Source: Anaerolineae bacterium (lineage in GTDB: Bacteria; Chloroflexota; Anaerolineae; Aggregatilineales; UBA2796). From it: a DNA stretch of 64,000 nt. Positions 42,394-52,872 of the stretch are shown here, piece by piece. Positions within the stretch are counted from its first letter, which is position 1. Each line of letters starts with the position of its first letter. The stretch lies in contig JAHBVJ010000002.1 of the NCBI GenBank assembly GCA_019637615.1, forward strand, positions 342,023-406,022. Reading direction: 5' to 3'. The notes under the pieces are model-generated. The model searched no databases. It saw only the letters and a program-made list of their open reading frames with translations, and was not told the origin of the DNA. The translations under genes were made by a program, and so were the position numbers.

Positions 42394-45300
42394 TTATTGC
42401 AGGCACGCAGCAACAGAGGCGGCTGCCGGAGCGCTTTCGGGTTGATCCGAGCGCATTTCCAACGTGTAGCCGCCCACACTGTCCCCCGCCGCGCCACCCG
42501 TGCGCGTCACCAGAACGGTATATGTCCCCGGCGTGGTCAATTGCAGCGTCGGCGGTATGCCGTCGGCGTTTCCAGTGAAGACCACCGAACCATCAGGCGC
42601 TAACAGTGTCACTTCTAGGGCAACATCGCCGGAGGTGCGCGTCAGCATAGCAGAAATCGTCGCGTTCATCTGCACATCGACGTGCCACTGATCGGTGAAA
42701 TCGTCGTCGGTCAACAGGCCGCTCACACGCTCCCCATTCACCAGCAGCCGCCCGCCCCCCGTTGGTGCTAAGGCAGTGCTCATCGTCAGGCGATAATCCG
42801 CCCGTAGATCGGGGTGCCCATTGCGCACAAGCACCGCATACTGTGTGGAGCGGGGAATAACCGCTTCGAACGATGCATCCCGCTGTTCAGTTGCCGTTGC
42901 TGCTGCCACGACACAGCCGTCCACAGTAACCAACTCCACGCTGCCATCAAATTCTGGTAGTGCAGAACTCAGCGTGAAAGCCACCGTTTGTCCGGCTTCC
43001 GCATTAAATATCCATTGGTGCGCAGGGCGGGCTGGTGTCAGCGTGCTGGTGACAGTTTTCCCGACGCCGATCATGCCGAGGTAAGTAGTGCCGGGAAGAT
43101 TGCGCGTCAAGGTCACTTCATAGGCTCCGAAGCGCCGCTCCTGCGCCGCTGTGGGGCTGCCCGTGACAACAATTGCATAGAACCCGTCTGCATCCAGCCG
43201 CAGATTGGCGAGCTGCGGGTTCGGATCGCCGCCGCCGTTGTCATCCAACGCCATGATCTGGCTGTCCGGCGCGATTAGTTGTACGTAAAGATCAGGCGTT
43301 GTTCCTGTGGTGGGCGTAGCTTGCACATTGATCGTCACACTGTCGCCGCTTTTTCCCGTAAAGACCCACACTTGGGCGGGCTGTTCGGCGCTCAAAGTGC
43401 CCGTGCGGGTTGTCCCGTAGCCGATGCCTGTTGCATCCGACAGTGAGACATTGACGAAGGTACGGCTGCGCTCCAATGTCACCAACAATCGATACACAAT
43501 CGTATCGAGACCCAAGCCACGTGCCCGCACGAAATAGCGACCATCTTCTGGCAGCGTGACATCACGCAGGGTGACGATCCCACCGTCATTCGTGAGCGTG
43601 CCACGCAAGGCGTTGCTCTCCGTGAGCACTTCATCGGGCGCATCTGCAAGTGAGGCCGGATACACCAAAAGTTCGGGGTTAGCGCTACCCGTCGGCACGA
43701 CCTGTACCGCCACGACATCATCGCGGCTGCCTTCGAAGAACCAGCGCTCACTCCGGTTCGTAGCGTCTACTTGTCCAGCAACGGGCACGCCGTACCCTGT
43801 CAGAGTGCCACCCTGCTCAACGCTGGCAGGGCTGGTCAACGTTAAGCGATAATTCCCGTTGGAACTGCCAGCCGCGCCGAGCCAACGTGTCACCACGACT
43901 GTATAGGTGCCGGTGTCGGGTAGGCGTAGGGGGCCGATAGTGAGGCTATTGGCATCCGCCGCCATCGTCGCGCTGGTTAGATAGCCCGATGGCCCAAAGA
44001 TGGTCAGATCCGCGCGTAACCGAGTGCTAATACGTTCGATCACCAATTGAATATTATCGCCCGTAGCGGCGTCAAAGCGCCAATAATCGAATGAATCATT
44101 CGGCGCGATGGTCTCGACACGCGGTGTATTCAAAACTAACGGACGAATCGGCTGCGTTGTATCGGTGGGGAGCAAATTCTGCCGACGCTGCACAACCAGC
44201 GAATACCGCACGGTAGCTGAAGGCAGAATGGATACGACGTAGCGTCCCGCTTCCGGTAAAATTGCCGCTGGAATCGCCACTTCGCCGGTGCCTTCGGTGC
44301 GCGCCAAGACACGTCCACTCAGCGTTTTGATCTCGATAGCGACCGAGGGCGCTGGCTCACCCTGAACAGGAGCACTGGGGATAAAGCCGAGGCTTACCAC
44401 ATCGCTCGCTGCGCCTTCAAATGTCCATATTGCCGGAGCAGCTTGTTGTACCACGCTACGTACGGCTTGATCATAAATCAGGGGCTGCGCTGAGACAATA
44501 TCTGTTGTGGCGACGTCACTATCCAACGACAACTGGAAATTGCCGGATGTCATCCGCCGTGCTGACGCCACCAGTGTATACAGACCATTATCAGGCAGCC
44601 TGTAGCCGATAATAGCGCTAAATGCTCCTTGTGATCCGTGTTGCAGCAGCCCATCCGCTAATACGGTTTGGTTAGCATCGAGAAGTTGCAACGAGGGCAA
44701 CAGGCCGCCACTCGTCGCCAGCATGATCGCGGTAATTGGTTGATTTGCCTGTCCAGTGAACTGCCAGCGTTGTGAGCGCTCGGTGGGCGTCAGTGTGCCA
44801 CCGACGGTCTGTCCCGACGTGAGGAGTGCCGATGCGGGTGGCGGTTCGGCATTCGACTGCACAGTCATTCGATATTGACCGGATCGCAGGTCGCCACCGG
44901 GCAGCACGACGAGGCTGTACACGCCGTCGATGGGCAGTGGCTGTGTAGAAAGTGTCGCGGCATTGGTCGTTGCATCTAGCCCGATGGAGAGCAAGCCTTG
45001 TCCAGATGGCGTCACCAGCAGCAGACTCGGATTGATATCGCCATTTAGTCGCTGCAACTGTGCCGAGATGATCTCGCCCGCGCGCGCTTGGAACAGCCAA
45101 TAATGTGCCGTTTGACCGCCAACGAACGTTCCGGTGATGCTCGCGTTGATGGTGATCACACCGCCGTCAAAGGTGGATAGTGCCTCGATGCTGTTGAGAT
45201 CAACGGTCAGCGCATATGGGCTGTAACGACTCCGCACGTTGAGCGGACGGGTAATCACCACCCGATATGCGCCATCGGTTGGCAGTCGGAAGCCCGCGAT

Positions 45301-48300
45301 CAACGTTTGTCCAGCTTCGGAACGCCCCGTCGCCAACGTGTTATTTGCCGGATCGAGCAACTGCAAAGTGAGCGGTGGATCGTCGCCCTGATACAATGCG
45401 CGCACCGTGATCACGTCATTGAGACTACCGTTGAAGGTATAGGTCGTACTGGTAGTGGCTTCATCCAGTGCGCCAACGGCACGCTGTCCATACACCAAGC
45501 GCGGCAGCGGAGCCGTGGTCGCCGCTGATTGATAAAGGCGGTTGATAGTGGCTTCATAATTGCCAGCGCTGTTGCCCTGCCGCGCCACGATCAACGTGTA
45601 CAAGCCATCAGTCGGCAGCAGCACACCGCCAAGCTCGGCATCCATCCCGATGGCATCATCGCTGCTGGCTAATATCTCGCCGCTGGATGCTTCTAACCGC
45701 ACGACAAGATCGAGATTACCGCTGCGTGCCCGCGTGGTGACGCCGATCACGTCGCCCGCTTTGCCTTCGAACACCAATCGATCTTCGGCGTCTTGATCAT
45801 TCAGCCGTCCGATGTACACATTCCCATAGCGCGTAGTGACAGGCTGTGGGTAGACGGCTGGACTGCCTTGCAACGTAATTGAGTAACGACCGGCGGTATG
45901 CCCTTCGGCTTTGTTGTAGCGGGTAGCGATCAGACGATATTGTCCATTGGCAGGCAAACGGAAATCGCTCAAGCGCACAGTATCGCCATCGACCGACTCG
46001 GTGTGTGCCAGCAATCTTCCGTTTTCGTCCAACAGCTCGATCACTGAGGCTAACGCAGCTCCCGACTCGCGTGTCATCTCGACTTGAATAGTGTCGTTCC
46101 GTTTACCACTGAAGGTAAATACATCCTGTGGACGATTGTCATCCAGCACGCCATTGCGGATGTCGCCATATTGCAGGAGATTTTCGACGGCGACGGCGGG
46201 TTCGGTTATCAACCCGATCTCGTATGCGCCCGCTGATCCATTGCTGCCCGTCACCGTTACTGCATATACCCCATCAGCGGGGATGGCAAACGCCGTGTTA
46301 GCGTCCCCGATCTGGACGATGCGCTCGTTCGCCGCTGAAATCAGTAAGTTGCCGCCGAGATCGCGCAGTTCCACTTGTGGGGACAAGAAGTTGTCCAAAG
46401 CGCGCACCGTCAAATTGAGCTGATCGCCGCCGTGCGCGTTGATCAACCATGTGTCGCTCGGATCGTCCGCATAAAGATCGCCTTGCCCAAGATCGCCCGA
46501 TCTCAGTACCGCGCCTAACGATCTGGCCTTGGTATCTTGCAGAATCACGCTCAGGGCGTACACTCCCGCCCCCGTGAAATCCGGTTGTGCATTTGCCAAG
46601 CTAACCGCGTATGTGCCGCTGAAAGGTAGCACAATGGTCACGCGGGCAGTGCCGTCCGCTGCTGGATCAGCCACCGCCGTTGCCAGCGACAATCCGTTTT
46701 CCGCGAAAACCTGAAAACCCGCGAGGAAGCGCGTCCCGCGTACATAACGCAGCGATAACGTGACATTGTCGCCCGCCGTACCCGCAAACGCCCATGTATC
46801 GGAGCGGCGCTCGGCAGAAAAATAGCCTTGCACAGTCTGCCCGTACTGCATACTGCGAATACTGTTGGCGTCCGCTTTCACCTCACGGCGCAGTGTGTAG
46901 ATGCCCGCTGCCCGTCCACCACTCACCTGCACACGATAGACGCCCGTCAGCGGCAGGGTAAAGCCGTTGATGCGGACGCTGTCTTGAATCACGGTAGTGC
47001 TGGCGGTCGTCAATGTCTGACCACCCGTATCCAGCAGTCGCATCGCCAATGGCAGTGGGCCGCCATCCAATTGACCCGTCAACGCAAAACTGACCCGCTC
47101 ACCTTGTGTGCCGTTGAACAACCAGATGTCGTCAGGATTGTTTTGGCTGAGATAGCCAGTGCGTGTCTCGTTCGGCGCGATGATTCCGCCGCCGCGATTG
47201 CGCAGTCGCAAGTTCTCCGCCAGACTCAACGTCAGGAAGTAGCGCCCTCCCGCCGTTTCGGAAGTGCCCAAGCCACGCACGACAATCGAATATAGACCGT
47301 TGTCCGTGAGTTCAACGCGGTTGAGTGAGACCGTCGCCTCCCTTTCGGCGTTCGAATCAATGGCTAACCGCAGTGCTCCCGGCGTGAACAACTCAACCGC
47401 CGGTGTGACGGTGCCTGTTACCTGCGACACTTGAACCGTGATCACGTCGCGCGTGTTGCCAATGAAGTAAAATCGGGCTTCGTCGGCTTCTGGCGTGAAT
47501 TCACCGGCTACCGTTTGTCCATAAAGTATTGGTGTGCCCGATGAGACTTTGAGTTTATCCACCGCCACCGCATCGCCTGTCAGCGTGAGCAAGAAGCGAC
47601 CTTGCCGCAGGCCGAGCGAGACCACGACGGTATAGGTGCCGCCCCGCTGTGTGAGGTAACGCAGCGTGGTCATCGGATCGCTATCGGGTGGTGGCGCGCC
47701 GTATTGTTCCGCCACCAACAGTCCGTTATTATCGAACAGCAGCAAATCTGGCCCCTGCCCGCCATCGAGCACGCCCGCTGTGATGGTGAAGGTCAGGTTG
47801 GGCGAACTGCTGAAGCGGTAGGCTTGCCACAACTGTCCGGCCTTGATCTCGCCACGCTGCGTCTTGTCAAATCCGATCTGGACGATGCCTTCCGCGTTAA
47901 TGGCGTCAAGGCTGATCGGGCGCGAGATCACGCTTGGTACGGAGACGCGGATCGGGGTGCCCGTTGCCACAGTCGAATAGCGCGTTTCAGATGAGTAGGT
48001 GGCGCTAACTTGTACCGTCGTATCTGCTAACTGCTCGAAGGGGAGTTGCGCGTCCGCCAACAAGCGATACGCAGCGAATTGATCGCTGGTGGAACCGACG
48101 ACCAGTATCTCATAGATTCCGCTGATGGGAGCCGTCAAACCGACGATCTCGGCCTCATTGTTTTGCAGAACCGCCGACGCAATTACATGTCCGTTCGGGT
48201 CAGCGATCAACAGGCGCGGTGTCCACGAGACAGGCGTCAGATTGGTTAGGCGCACGTTAACGAGGGCATTGGCGACGACTTCCAACGACCACACGGCTGT

Positions 48301-50106
48301 CCCATTGCCGGGCGGCATGATGCCCTTGACCATGCGCCCGGAAACCAATTCACCGCCACTTTCTGACCTGACTTGCAGCGTGTAATTCAATCCACTGCTG
48401 TTGGTATCGAAGACGACGACACGATAGCGAACCGTTTGGTCAAGCTGAATCCGCTGCACGACGGCGCTGTCGATGCGTTCTGCCGTCCCCGCTGCCACCA
48501 ACGATCCGTCCGGACGCTGCAAGCCGATGCCGAGCGCGGTAGGCTGATCGTTGCTCTGCGCTGTCAGCGTGATGAGTTGTCCGGCGGTGCCATCCAGCCA
48601 GTAGCTATCTGCGCCACCCGCCGCCAAGGTGCCGCTGACGGATTTGCCGACCAAGATACTGCCCCGTTCGAGCGGCGCGTAACGGTCGAAGCTGCCGTTG
48701 TTCGCGCCAACACGTTCCACCATCGCCTGATAAACGGTGCTGGTTTGTCCTTCAGCGGGCGTTACTTGCAACGTGTAGAAGCCGCTCACAGGCAAGGTCA
48801 ACGTCTGATCAAGCCCCGTGCCCAACACATCATCGAATAGCACGACCTGCTGTGGGCTGGTGATCACGACCTTGGTGGTGGGGGCTGGTGTTTCGGCGTG
48901 CAGCGTGACGCGCATAAAATCGCCGCTCTGTGCAGCGAACACCCATGAATCAGGTGTTGTCAGTGCCATCCGGCGGGCTTTGCCGACTTGCAATACGCTC
49001 GATATGCCGAGTTTGGTCGGCAACCGTGCCGCACTAATGGCAAAATCGACGAATTCAGCCCGCTCGAAGTCTTCCGCTGAGACTTCCACATAATAAGGGC
49101 CAGTATTCTCGATGAACGTGGTCACCAACAGCGGATTTAGCCCACTGAAGCGCTGAAGTTCCAACCCCGCCGAATTGAGGATGCGTAGTTGCGCGAGGCG
49201 GTGCAGTCCATTCAGATCGACCTTGAACACGAGAACACCACTAGCCGCCAACCGATAAATGGCGCGTGGTACATTTTTATTCAAGCGTCCACGAATTGGT
49301 GTTTCGAAGCCGAGCACGGAGGCTTGGGCATCAGGGGCACTACCACGTACATTCACGGTCAGCGTATATGTGCCGGAGGTGTCTGTTTGCCCGACCCGCG
49401 CGATAACCCTGAACTCCCCATTAAAGGGCAGTTGATAGGCCAGTATGCCAGCATTGCGCCCGCCATCGATGCTCTCATTCGCGATCAGGACATTGCCATC
49501 AGGATCGAGCAGTGCCAGCGAGGCATCAAGGTTGCCGGACACGGCGGTCATCGTAATATCGACCACCAAGCCCGCGTTACCGACCAAGCGCCACGCCTGC
49601 CGGAACGTGCCATTTCCCAGTTCACCGCGCACCGTCTGCCCGTAGCCAATTGTGCCAACAGTGTCGCCTGTGGCGGGGGTGGCAACCAACGTTGGCGTTA
49701 CGGGTGCTTGCGACACGCGTGTCAAGGTCAGTGTGTAGTCGTTGGCGGTTTGTTCAGTGCCGCTGATACGAATCACAAACGAACCATCATGCGGCAGCAG
49801 CGTTTGGAGCATCAGATCGGGCTGATCGGCGGGGGCTTGTGTGCCCGCGAGCAACTGTGCCCCGTCCATCAGCGCCAATTCAGGACTCAGATCGCCGCTG
49901 GTATGACTCAGCTTCAACAGCACCACATCACCAGCCGTGCCGATGAATGTCCATTCTTCGCTGCTCCCCGGCTGGATGGTTCCAGTCACCGTGTCGCCAT
50001 AACGCAGTGTCCCGCCTTGTGCCAAGCCACGCGCCCACGATAGCACCAACAGCACGGTAATGCACAGTGCTGCTCCCCCCAACCGCCTGACTTGACTACG
50101 CGACAT
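42394..50106 (-). CDS. Giant secreted protein of about 22 PPC-like beta-sandwich repeats
   Basis: The 2570-residue protein starts with an AGGAG site and a signal peptide (L-C-I-T-V-L-L-V-L-S-W-A-R-G-L-A-Q). The rest is about 22 tandem domains of 95-125 residues. Each opens with a G-Q-T-V-x-G-x-L-like strand, then a Trp/Phe strand and a G-x-x-G-D segment (for example W-T-F-I-G-T-A-G-D), and closes with L-P-x-D/T-G-x-Y-x-L/V-x-V. This is the pattern of bacterial pre-peptidase C-terminal (PPC) domains. No protease, anchor or sorting signal is seen; the end is S-V-A-A-C-L-Q. It may be an extended adhesin or matrix protein. Confidence 0.85.
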   Translation of the reverse strand: MSRSQVRRLGGAALCITVLLVLSWARGLAQGGTLRYGDTVTGTIQPGSSEEWTFIGTAGDVVLLKLSHTSGDLSPELALMDGAQLLAGTQAPADQPDLMLQTLLPHDGSFVIRISGTEQTANDYTLTLTRVSQAPVTPTLVATPATGDTVGTIGYGQTVRGELGNGTFRQAWRLVGNAGLVVDITMTAVSGNLDASLALLDPDGNVLIANESIDGGRNAGILAYQLPFNGEFRVIARVGQTDTSGTYTLTVNVRGSAPDAQASVLGFETPIRGRLNKNVPRAIYRLAASGVLVFKVDLNGLHRLAQLRILNSAGLELQRFSGLNPLLVTTFIENTGPYYVEVSAEDFERAEFVDFAISAARLPTKLGISSVLQVGKARRMALTTPDSWVFAAQSGDFMRVTLHAETPAPTTKVVITSPQQVVLFDDVLGTGLDQTLTLPVSGFYTLQVTPAEGQTSTVYQAMVERVGANNGSFDRYAPLERGSILVGKSVSGTLAAGGADSYWLDGTAGQLITLTAQSNDQPTALGIGLQRPDGSLVAAGTAERIDSAVVQRIQLDQTVRYRVVVFDTNSSGLNYTLQVRSESGGELVSGRMVKGIMPPGNGTAVWSLEVVANALVNVRLTNLTPVSWTPRLLIADPNGHVIASAVLQNNEAEIVGLTAPISGIYEILVVGSTSDQFAAYRLLADAQLPFEQLADTTVQVSATYSSETRYSTVATGTPIRVSVPSVISRPISLDAINAEGIVQIGFDKTQRGEIKAGQLWQAYRFSSSPNLTFTITAGVLDGGQGPDLLLFDNNGLLVAEQYGAPPPDSDPMTTLRYLTQRGGTYTVVVSLGLRQGRFLLTLTGDAVAVDKLKVSSGTPILYGQTVAGEFTPEADEARFYFIGNTRDVITVQVSQVTGTVTPAVELFTPGALRLAIDSNAEREATVSLNRVELTDNGLYSIVVRGLGTSETAGGRYFLTLSLAENLRLRNRGGGIIAPNETRTGYLSQNNPDDIWLFNGTQGERVSFALTGQLDGGPLPLAMRLLDTGGQTLTTASTTVIQDSVRINGFTLPLTGVYRVQVSGGRAAGIYTLRREVKADANSIRSMQYGQTVQGYFSAERRSDTWAFAGTAGDNVTLSLRYVRGTRFLAGFQVFAENGLSLATAVADPAADGTARVTIVLPFSGTYAVSLANAQPDFTGAGVYALSVILQDTKARSLGAVLRSGDLGQGDLYADDPSDTWLINAHGGDQLNLTVRALDNFLSPQVELRDLGGNLLISAANERIVQIGDANTAFAIPADGVYAVTVTGSNGSAGAYEIGLITEPAVAVENLLQYGDIRNGVLDDNRPQDVFTFSGKRNDTIQVEMTRESGAALASVIELLDENGRLLAHTESVDGDTVRLSDFRLPANGQYRLIATRYNKAEGHTAGRYSITLQGSPAVYPQPVTTRYGNVYIGRLNDQDAEDRLVFEGKAGDVIGVTTRARSGNLDLVVRLEASSGEILASSDDAIGMDAELGGVLLPTDGLYTLIVARQGNSAGNYEATINRLYQSAATTAPLPRLVYGQRAVGALDEATTSTTYTFNGSLNDVITVRALYQGDDPPLTLQLLDPANNTLATGRSEAGQTLIAGFRLPTDGAYRVVITRPLNVRSRYSPYALTVDLNSIEALSTFDGGVITINASITGTFVGGQTAHYWLFQARAGEIISAQLQRLNGDINPSLLLVTPSGQGLLSIGLDATTNAATLSTQPLPIDGVYSLVVLPGGDLRSGQYRMTVQSNAEPPPASALLTSGQTVGGTLTPTERSQRWQFTGQANQPITAIMLATSGGLLPSLQLLDANQTVLADGLLQHGSQGAFSAIIGYRLPDNGLYTLVASARRMTSGNFQLSLDSDVATTDIVSAQPLIYDQAVRSVVQQAAPAIWTFEGAASDVVSLGFIPSAPVQGEPAPSVAIEIKTLSGRVLARTEGTGEVAIPAAILPEAGRYVVSILPSATVRYSLVVQRRQNLLPTDTTQPIRPLVLNTPRVETIAPNDSFDYWRFDAATGDNIQLVIERISTRLRADLTIFGPSGYLTSATMAADANSLTIGPLRLPDTGTYTVVVTRWLGAAGSSNGNYRLTLTSPASVEQGGTLTGYGVPVAGQVDATNRSERWFFEGSRDDVVAVQVVPTGSANPELLVYPASLADAPDEVLTESNALRGTLTNDGGIVTLRDVTLPEDGRYFVRARGLGLDTIVYRLLVTLERSRTFVNVSLSDATGIGYGTTRTGTLSAEQPAQVWVFTGKSGDSVTINVQATPTTGTTPDLYVQLIAPDSQIMALDDNGGGDPNPQLANLRLDADGFYAIVVTGSPTAAQERRFGAYEVTLTRNLPGTTYLGMIGVGKTVTSTLTPARPAHQWIFNAEAGQTVAFTLSSALPEFDGSVELVTVDGCVVAAATATEQRDASFEAVIPRSTQYAVLVRNGHPDLRADYRLTMSTALAPTGGGRLLVNGERVSGLLTDDDFTDQWHVDVQMNATISAMLTRTSGDVALEVTLLAPDGSVVFTGNADGIPPTLQLTTPGTYTVLVTRTGGAAGDSVGGYTLEMRSDQPESAPAAASVAACLQ

Positions 50107-50375
50107 GCTGACTCCTGTTATGCCACCCGCTGCGATAATACCACGTTAGAAAATGGTTTGAAAACCTGTGATCAAGTGGTTGGTGCATGTGGGTGTCACT
50201 ATCTCATCACAACAATTCAGCGGGCGCGCCGTCTTTCGATTTCCACGCCCACATCGATGAATATCCTCTCGATCCTACCCAACATTCTGAAGGCAGCCTC
50301 ACGCTTACGGGAAATTCTCATGCTGCGTCCCGTAATTCATTCATGTGAACGCTGGCAGTTTATCCTCATCTTGTC

Positions 50376-50381
50376 TATAAT
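50376..50381 (+). promoter_or_regulatory. Candidate -10 for the TPR protein gene
   Basis: A perfect TATAAT lies 59 bases before the start at 50441; the -35 is weak. The rest of the 334-base gap (50107-50440) between divergent genes shows no feature. Confidence 0.35.
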
Positions 50382-50440
50382 GCCCATTTAGTAATATGCC
50401 TTTACCCTACTAACAAGCTACCGGGCGGAGGGATCGATCT

Positions 50441-51874
50441 ATGTCCGATGCGATGCGCAACCAACTGGAGCAGGCTTACAACCTCATCCAAAATGATCGG
50501 CTTGATGATGCAGTAGGTTTGCTGCGTCCCATCGTGCGCGCTGACCCCAACAATCCCGATGCGTGGTGGCTGCTTGCCAACGCAGTCAGCGACCCGAACG
50601 ACGCTTTTGAAGCGCTGAACAACGTGATGCGCCTTGAACCCAATCACGAACAAGCCCGCGACCTGCTGGATAACTTGCTGCAAGAATACCCGGAATTAGC
50701 TTCGCGGATGTCGCGGCCTGCCGATACGAGCATGACATCGTCATCTTCCGGGCTGCGCAGTACCAAGAACATCACCCCAACGCCCGCGCCTACTGACAGC
50801 GCTGGTACAAGTTGGGATACGCAGTTTGGCGATAGCAACGACTTCAATTTTTCCAGCACGGATGCTGCGCCAGCCGTGCCTAACAACGAAATTGACGACT
50901 TCTTCAGTACGCTTGATCCCTCAGCGACGACCTCCGATTTCGATAGTGCTGGCACTTCATTTGAGACGGGCTTCGCGGACAACGATTTTGAGCGTCCATC
51001 CGCCGCCGCTAAACGTGCCACTACCGAGGCTGATCTAGACAGTCTGTTTAGCTCGGACGATGATAGCGAGGATATGGATACGCTGTTCGCCAGCAGTCGT
51101 GGTGAAGCCGTCACGACCGATGACGTCACCGCCGACAACGATCTGGATGCGATGTTTGCGACGAGCACCTCCCATCCGGCGGATCGCGCGAGCAGCGACA
51201 ACGCGTTGCAAGACCCCTTTGGCAGCGCAGAACCCGATTTTCTGCAAGACATTGATACCACGCCAGCCGCGCCCGCCGAGCCAAATCGTGGACGTGGCGC
51301 ATCGAGCAGCAAAGTCGCCACCCGTACCAGCGGTGTGATCCCCGCCCAAGACCCATTTGCGGCAGAAGCGCGCGTGAACAAAGGCCAACCTTCGCGCAAT
51401 CTGCTGATCGGGGGCATCGTGGTCGTCGTGTTAGCTGGCATTTTGCTGGCTGTGGCCCTGCTGCGCCCGTTCAGCACGCCCACCGACCAGACCGCGACGG
51501 CGACGGTTGGTGTCGCTTTAAACAACGGCGGATCGGGGCAGCTCTCCATTTCCGAAGCCGTACAGCAGGTATTGACGCAAGCCAGCTTTGACTCGCCCAC
51601 AGTGGCGGTTGCGGATAATAAATTGAGTGTGAAGCTATGCGAAAAACCTAGCCGCAATTTGCGCACGCGCATCTATACCGCGATGGATGTCATTGCGAAC
51701 ACCACCGTTATCATCAGTAAGCAAGTTGGCAGCGCCGAACTGGAACTGGTGGACTGCGCGCAAGACAATGCCCGTCTATATCGTGCCACAGCGCCGATCG
51801 CCGCACTAGAAGAATATATTCAGGGCAACCGTGCTGATGTAGCCAAATATCGCGCGGCGTGGGTGCAAAACTAG
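50441..51874 (+). CDS. TPR-domain membrane protein with acidic linker
   Basis: The 477-residue protein starts with two to three TPR-like repeats (about 8-80: A-Y-N-L-I-Q-N-D-R-L-D-D-A-V-G-L-L and D-A-W-W-L-L-A-N-A). A long low-complexity stretch rich in Asp, Ser, Thr and Ala follows (about 90-315). One membrane helix lies at about 323-345 and an outer domain of about 125 residues has paired cysteines. TPR proteins bind partners; here the cytoplasmic TPR and linker would be joined through the membrane to an external sensor-like domain. The partner is unknown. The HEAT gene begins 17 bases downstream. Confidence 0.75.
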   Translation: MSDAMRNQLEQAYNLIQNDRLDDAVGLLRPIVRADPNNPDAWWLLANAVSDPNDAFEALNNVMRLEPNHEQARDLLDNLLQEYPELASRMSRPADTSMTSSSSGLRSTKNITPTPAPTDSAGTSWDTQFGDSNDFNFSSTDAAPAVPNNEIDDFFSTLDPSATTSDFDSAGTSFETGFADNDFERPSAAAKRATTEADLDSLFSSDDDSEDMDTLFASSRGEAVTTDDVTADNDLDAMFATSTSHPADRASSDNALQDPFGSAEPDFLQDIDTTPAAPAEPNRGRGASSSKVATRTSGVIPAQDPFAAEARVNKGQPSRNLLIGGIVVVVLAGILLAVALLRPFSTPTDQTATATVGVALNNGGSGQLSISEAVQQVLTQASFDSPTVAVADNKLSVKLCEKPSRNLRTRIYTAMDVIANTTVIISKQVGSAELELVDCAQDNARLYRATAPIAALEEYIQGNRADVAKYRAAWVQN

Positions 51875-51891
51875 GGTAAACAAAATCGCTG

Positions 51892-52872
51892 ATGGTTAAG
51901 TACAACAGCGCCTACGCTGCGCCGCCACTTGCGCAACTTTTGAAACTAGGGGATCCGTGGGACATTCCCTTTGATTCGCCGCGTTACGAGCAAATGGGGT
52001 TCACGCAGGAACACATCCCTACGCTAATTCAGCTCGCGACGGATGATACCCTATTGTGGGAATGGGACGAGAAGAATCCCAATCCTTACTTAGCGCCCAT
52101 CCATGCATGGCGTGTGCTGGGTAAAATGCGCGCTGAAGCCGCCATTGAGCCGCTGGTTGCACTGTTTAACATGGATGAAGAGAACGAGCCGATTCTGGAA
52201 GATCTGCCAGATGTGGTGACGCAATTTGGTGAAGCTGCGATTCCCGCCCTCGAAAGTCTCCTCCAACGTCCTGATGGATACATGTGGGGACTTTCTGCTG
52301 CTGCCGACGTATTAGCTGATATAGCACAGGCTCATTCAGCAGCACGGTCACGGAGCGTAGAGATTATTACCGCTCGTCTCCGTAATTTTCGCCAGAACGA
52401 ACCCGAATTAAACGGCACCCTCATAGGCGATTTATGCGATCTCAAGGCTGTTGAGTCGGCGGAAGTCATCAAAGCCGCCTTCTACGCCAAAGCAGTTGAC
52501 CTCCATTTTTTGGGGAATTGGTTCGATGTCAAACCTAAGTTAGGTCTTGATCCAGATGCCTTCGTACCGGGACCAGAACCGGATAACGATCCCATCCCTC
52601 CGTTGATTCCCGGATTCCCACCTGCGCTTGATACCTTTGAACCACCACCCACGCCGATGGGTGAACTGCCCTACTCACCGCAGTTGTTCAATCGTCTCAG
52701 TTCCCTAATAGGGAATAAATCTGATCTGGCAGAGGATGATTTTGAAGAGGATGAGGAAGAAGCGCCTTTCCTCCACGCATTGCGCGCACCGCAACAGGCG
52801 GATAAAAAGAAAAAGGCCAAGCGCAAACAGGCCAAACAATCCCGTAAACAAAACCGCAAGAAAAAGAAGTGA
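51892..52872 (+). CDS. HEAT-repeat-like/DUF1186-like protein with a basic tail
   Basis: The 326-residue protein has helical repeats resembling HEAT units: A-P-I-H-A-W-R-V-L-G-K-M-R-A-E-A-A-I-E-P-L and F-G-E-A-A-I-P-A-L-E-S-L-L-Q-R. Similar repeats occur in DUF1186-type proteins. A Pro-rich segment, an acidic patch (E-D-D-F-E-E-D-E-E-E) and a C-terminal Lys/Arg-rich tail of about 25 residues complete it. The tail may bind nucleic acid. Function is unassigned. Its stop overlaps the acyl-CoA dehydrogenase start. Confidence 0.7.
   Translation: MVKYNSAYAAPPLAQLLKLGDPWDIPFDSPRYEQMGFTQEHIPTLIQLATDDTLLWEWDEKNPNPYLAPIHAWRVLGKMRAEAAIEPLVALFNMDEENEPILEDLPDVVTQFGEAAIPALESLLQRPDGYMWGLSAAADVLADIAQAHSAARSRSVEIITARLRNFRQNEPELNGTLIGDLCDLKAVESAEVIKAAFYAKAVDLHFLGNWFDVKPKLGLDPDAFVPGPEPDNDPIPPLIPGFPPALDTFEPPPTPMGELPYSPQLFNRLSSLIGNKSDLAEDDFEEDEEEAPFLHALRAPQQADKKKKAKRKQAKQSRKQNRKKKK

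Noticed and set aside
48373..50043. Long plus-strand open frames, including one of 284 codons, across the giant gene
   Set aside because: They are antisense to a single uninterrupted 2570-codon gene with clear repeats, signal peptide and ribosome-binding site; high GC third positions create such frames.
50644..51672. A 342-codon minus-strand frame opposite the TPR protein
   Set aside because: Its Ser/Val/Ala-rich low complexity is the mirror of the Asp/Ser/Thr linker of the TPR gene.
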